From the NCBI GenBank assembly GCA_031285465.1, contig JAITWD010000057.1, forward strand, positions 1-7,187: DNA of 7,187 nucleotides, written 5' to 3'. The notes below the pieces were generated by a model. It ran no database searches and had not been told where the DNA came from. It saw only the letters and a list, made by a program, of their open reading frames with translations. Shown one piece after another: positions 6,211-7,187 of this stretch. A program made the position numbers and the translations under genes. The stretch comes from Lachnospiraceae bacterium (GTDB lineage Bacteria > Bacillota > Clostridia > Lachnospirales > Lachnospiraceae). Positions within the stretch are counted from its first letter, which is position 1; the number at the start of each line of letters is the position of its first letter.

Positions 6211-6302
6211 ACTAATCCTCATGCATTTCGCAAGTTTTACTTGCGAAACTGCCTGAATAAAAATTTGAAAAATCTTTGATTTTTCAAACTAATACCCATG
6301 CA
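6211..6302 (-). repeat. Double-hairpin block flanked by a direct repeat in the LytTR leader
   Basis: Two perfect hairpins stand 15 bp apart: tttcgcaag/cttgcgaaa (6226-6234 with 6240-6248, 9 bp, 5-nt loop) and tttgaaaaatc/gatttttcaaa (6264-6274 with 6278-6288, 11 bp, 3-nt loop). On the transcribed strand the second one comes first and is followed by TTTTT, so it resembles a weak terminator. The block is bracketed by actaatcctcatgca (6211-6225) and actaatacccatgca (6288-6302), 13 of 15 alike, and ttttc precedes both. It may be a leader attenuator, or a small dispersed palindromic element with flanking repeats; I cannot decide without the genome. Confidence 0.7.
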
Positions 6303-6421
6303 AAGTAAAATCACTTAGCCAATAGTTCCAATAATTCATTAATTTAATAGTTTTGATAAGTCAGTAGTTTCGATACATCCGTACCTTCAATAAGCACAAA
6401 AAGTGTGCAAACTTATAAAAT

Positions 6422-6450
6422 ATATTATTATCTTTCTCGTGCATAGTCAA
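6422..6450 (-). promoter_or_regulatory. Sigma-A-type promoter of the LytTR response regulator gene
   Basis: -35 TTGACT (6450-6445) and -10 TAATAT (6427-6422) with a 17-bp spacer. The start of transcription would be near 6414, giving a leader of about 215 nt. A small hairpin, gcaca-aaaag-tgtgc (6394-6408), follows at once. It lies between the trpB-like gene terminator and the regulator gene, all on the minus strand. Confidence 0.72.
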
Positions 6451-6472
6451 TGTATTTTACAATAAATGCACA

Positions 6473-6504
6473 ACAAGACAACTATAGACAAATTGTTGTC
6501 TTGT
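6473..6504. promoter_or_regulatory. Long inverted repeat upstream of the LytTR gene promoter (operator candidate)
   Basis: acaagacaac (6473-6482) and gttgtcttgt (6495-6504) form a perfect 10-bp inverted repeat around 12 bp. Within and beside it gacaa occurs at 6477 and 6487 (10 bp apart), and ttgtc at 6496 and 6501. It ends 23 bp upstream of the -35 box, in activator position. No T-run follows it on either strand, so it is not a terminator. The motif tgcacaa or its relatives flank it (6467-6473, 6528-6534). Confidence 0.6.
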
Positions 6505-6532
6505 CCTGCTACATTTTATACTCTCAGTGCAC

Positions 6533-6566
6533 AAAAAATACTGCCAACCTTTATTTTTGGCAGTAT
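6533..6566 (-). terminator. Rho-independent terminator after the trpB-like gene
   Basis: A perfect 10-bp stem (6566-6557 ATACTGCCAA with 6547-6538 TTGGCAGTAT), 9-nt loop, then a T run (6538-6533) on the minus strand. It lies 118 bp past the stop codon at 6684. No T-run follows the stem on the plus strand, so it acts for the minus strand only. Confidence 0.92.
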
Positions 6567-6683
6567 CTTTCGCTTACTCATTATTCAGCAAATCATTATC
6601 ACCTTATCATTAAATCAATTACTCGTTATTTACGCTTTACTTTTTTAGATTAACTTTAATCAAATCGACTTTTTTAGTAAATG
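6567..6683. other. Gene-free AT-rich 3' region of the trpB-like gene
   Basis: Part of the 484-bp gene-free interval 6200-6683; the rest is covered by the terminator, promoter and repeat entries. I see no coding region here. The only structure is acttttttag repeated at 6639 and 6668 around a small inverted repeat, gattaa-ct-ttaatc (6648-6661), probably inert untranslated sequence. Confidence 0.5.
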
Positions 6684-7187
6684 CTATTTAACCTCGTTAC
6701 CCGCAAACCGCGGCACTCCTGCCAAACCTTTAACCAGATCGGCTTCGGTCGGGATATAGTCCTCCATCGCCCCATCATGGAACTTTCCGTATGCCACCAT
6801 ATCGAAATACCCCGTTCCGGTCAGACCAAAAAGGATGGTTTTTTCCTCACCGGTCTCGCGGCATTTCATTGCTTCATCAATGGCCGCCTTGATCGCATGG
6901 GCGCTCTCCGGTGCCGGCAGTATCCCTTCCACCCGTGCAAAACGCTCCGCAGCTTCAAAGACCTCGGTCTGCTTAACCGAACGGGCTTCCATCAAGCCAT
7001 CATGATAAAGCTGGGACAGAACCGAACTCATCCCATGAAAGCGCAGTCCTCCGGCATGATTGGGAGCCGGCATAAAACCGCTGCCTAATGTATACATTTT
7101 TGCCAACGGGCAGATCTTACCGGTGTCACAGAAATCGTAAACATATTGTCCGCGGGTCAGACTGGGGCAAGAGGCCGGTTCTACGGC
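6684..7187 (-). CDS. trpB: TrpB2-type tryptophan synthase beta chain (C-terminal part, cut by window edge)
   Basis: The reading frame is open to the right edge, showing 167 residues, roughly the last third of a protein usually near 450. Tryptophan synthase beta condenses indole with L-serine using pyridoxal phosphate (PLP). Visible: ASCPSLTRGQYVYDFCDTGK (5-24) and the segment around TLGSGFMPAPNHAGGLR (33-49), which are characteristic of the class II (TrpB2) branch rather than the common TrpB1; GILPAPESAHAI (88-99), matching the conserved GIIPALESxHA region; and LTGTGYFD (122-129), which corresponds to the SGRGDKD region near the cofactor ring nitrogen. The PLP lysine and glycine-rich phosphate loop would lie upstream, outside the window. 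No trpA or other trp gene is visible downstream, where the transcript ends at a terminator. TrpB2 proteins often stand alone, and some may serve indole salvage or other beta-replacement reactions. Confidence 0.93.
   Translation of the reverse strand, partial: AVEPASCPSLTRGQYVYDFCDTGKICPLAKMYTLGSGFMPAPNHAGGLRFHGMSSVLSQLYHDGLMEARSVKQTEVFEAAERFARVEGILPAPESAHAIKAAIDEAMKCRETGEEKTILFGLTGTGYFDMVAYGKFHDGAMEDYIPTEADLVKGLAGVPRFAGNEVK

Noticed and set aside
6193..6222. Nine-codon frame overlapping the LytTR gene start
   Set aside because: It has no ribosome site and is short enough to be expected by chance.
6473..6504. Inverted repeat read as a terminator
   Set aside because: No T-run follows on either strand and the loop is 12 nt; its place upstream of a promoter fits an operator better.
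6450..6653. 67-codon plus-strand frame between the LytTR and trpB-like genes
   Set aside because: It runs through the terminator and the inverted repeat, has no ribosome site, and has low-complexity AT-rich composition.

Overview
The window looks like a piece of a Clostridia-type Firmicutes chromosome. Evidence: strong AGGAGG-like ribosome sites, a SecA of Gram-positive length with a C-terminal SEC-C zinc motif, a LytTR response regulator, a WYL regulator and a class II tryptophan synthase beta chain (TrpB2). An acetogen-like relative (Eubacteriaceae/Acetobacterium) is a guess from general feel, not shown by the sequence. All seven genes lie on the minus strand, so transcription runs from high to low coordinates. 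The plus-strand open frames look like shadows.

In transcription order: (1) 7187-6684, the C-terminal part of a TrpB2, cut by the window edge, ending at a strong terminator (6566-6533). (2) 6683-6200, a gene-free, AT-rich interval of 484 bp. It holds that terminator, a long inverted repeat, a good sigma-A-type promoter (6450-6422) and a two-hairpin block flanked by a 15-bp direct repeat. (3) 6199-5444, an orphan LytTR response regulator. (4) 5443-5260, the secA promoter and leader region. (5) 5259-2692, complete secA, followed with overlap or 5-nt spacing by a small ACT-domain protein (2713-2327). After 28 bp comes a WYL-domain transcription factor (2298-1390), whose stop codon sits inside a terminator hairpin. 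These three probably form one transcription unit. (6) 1225-749, a GyrI-like effector-binding protein with its own promoter and palindrome upstream and its own terminator at 681-643. (7) 455-1, the N-terminal part of a collagen-like Gly-X-Y protein built on a 36-bp tandem repeat that runs off the window edge.

Functionally the window mixes housekeeping (protein export, tryptophan synthesis) with sensing: an ACT protein, a WYL regulator and a GyrI-like protein are adjacent and could form a small ligand-sensing module. No complete new system is evident. The most intriguing parts are non-coding: the control region of the LytTR gene, the repeat-flanked double hairpin in its leader, and the palindrome and 21-bp-spaced repeats before the GyrI-like gene.
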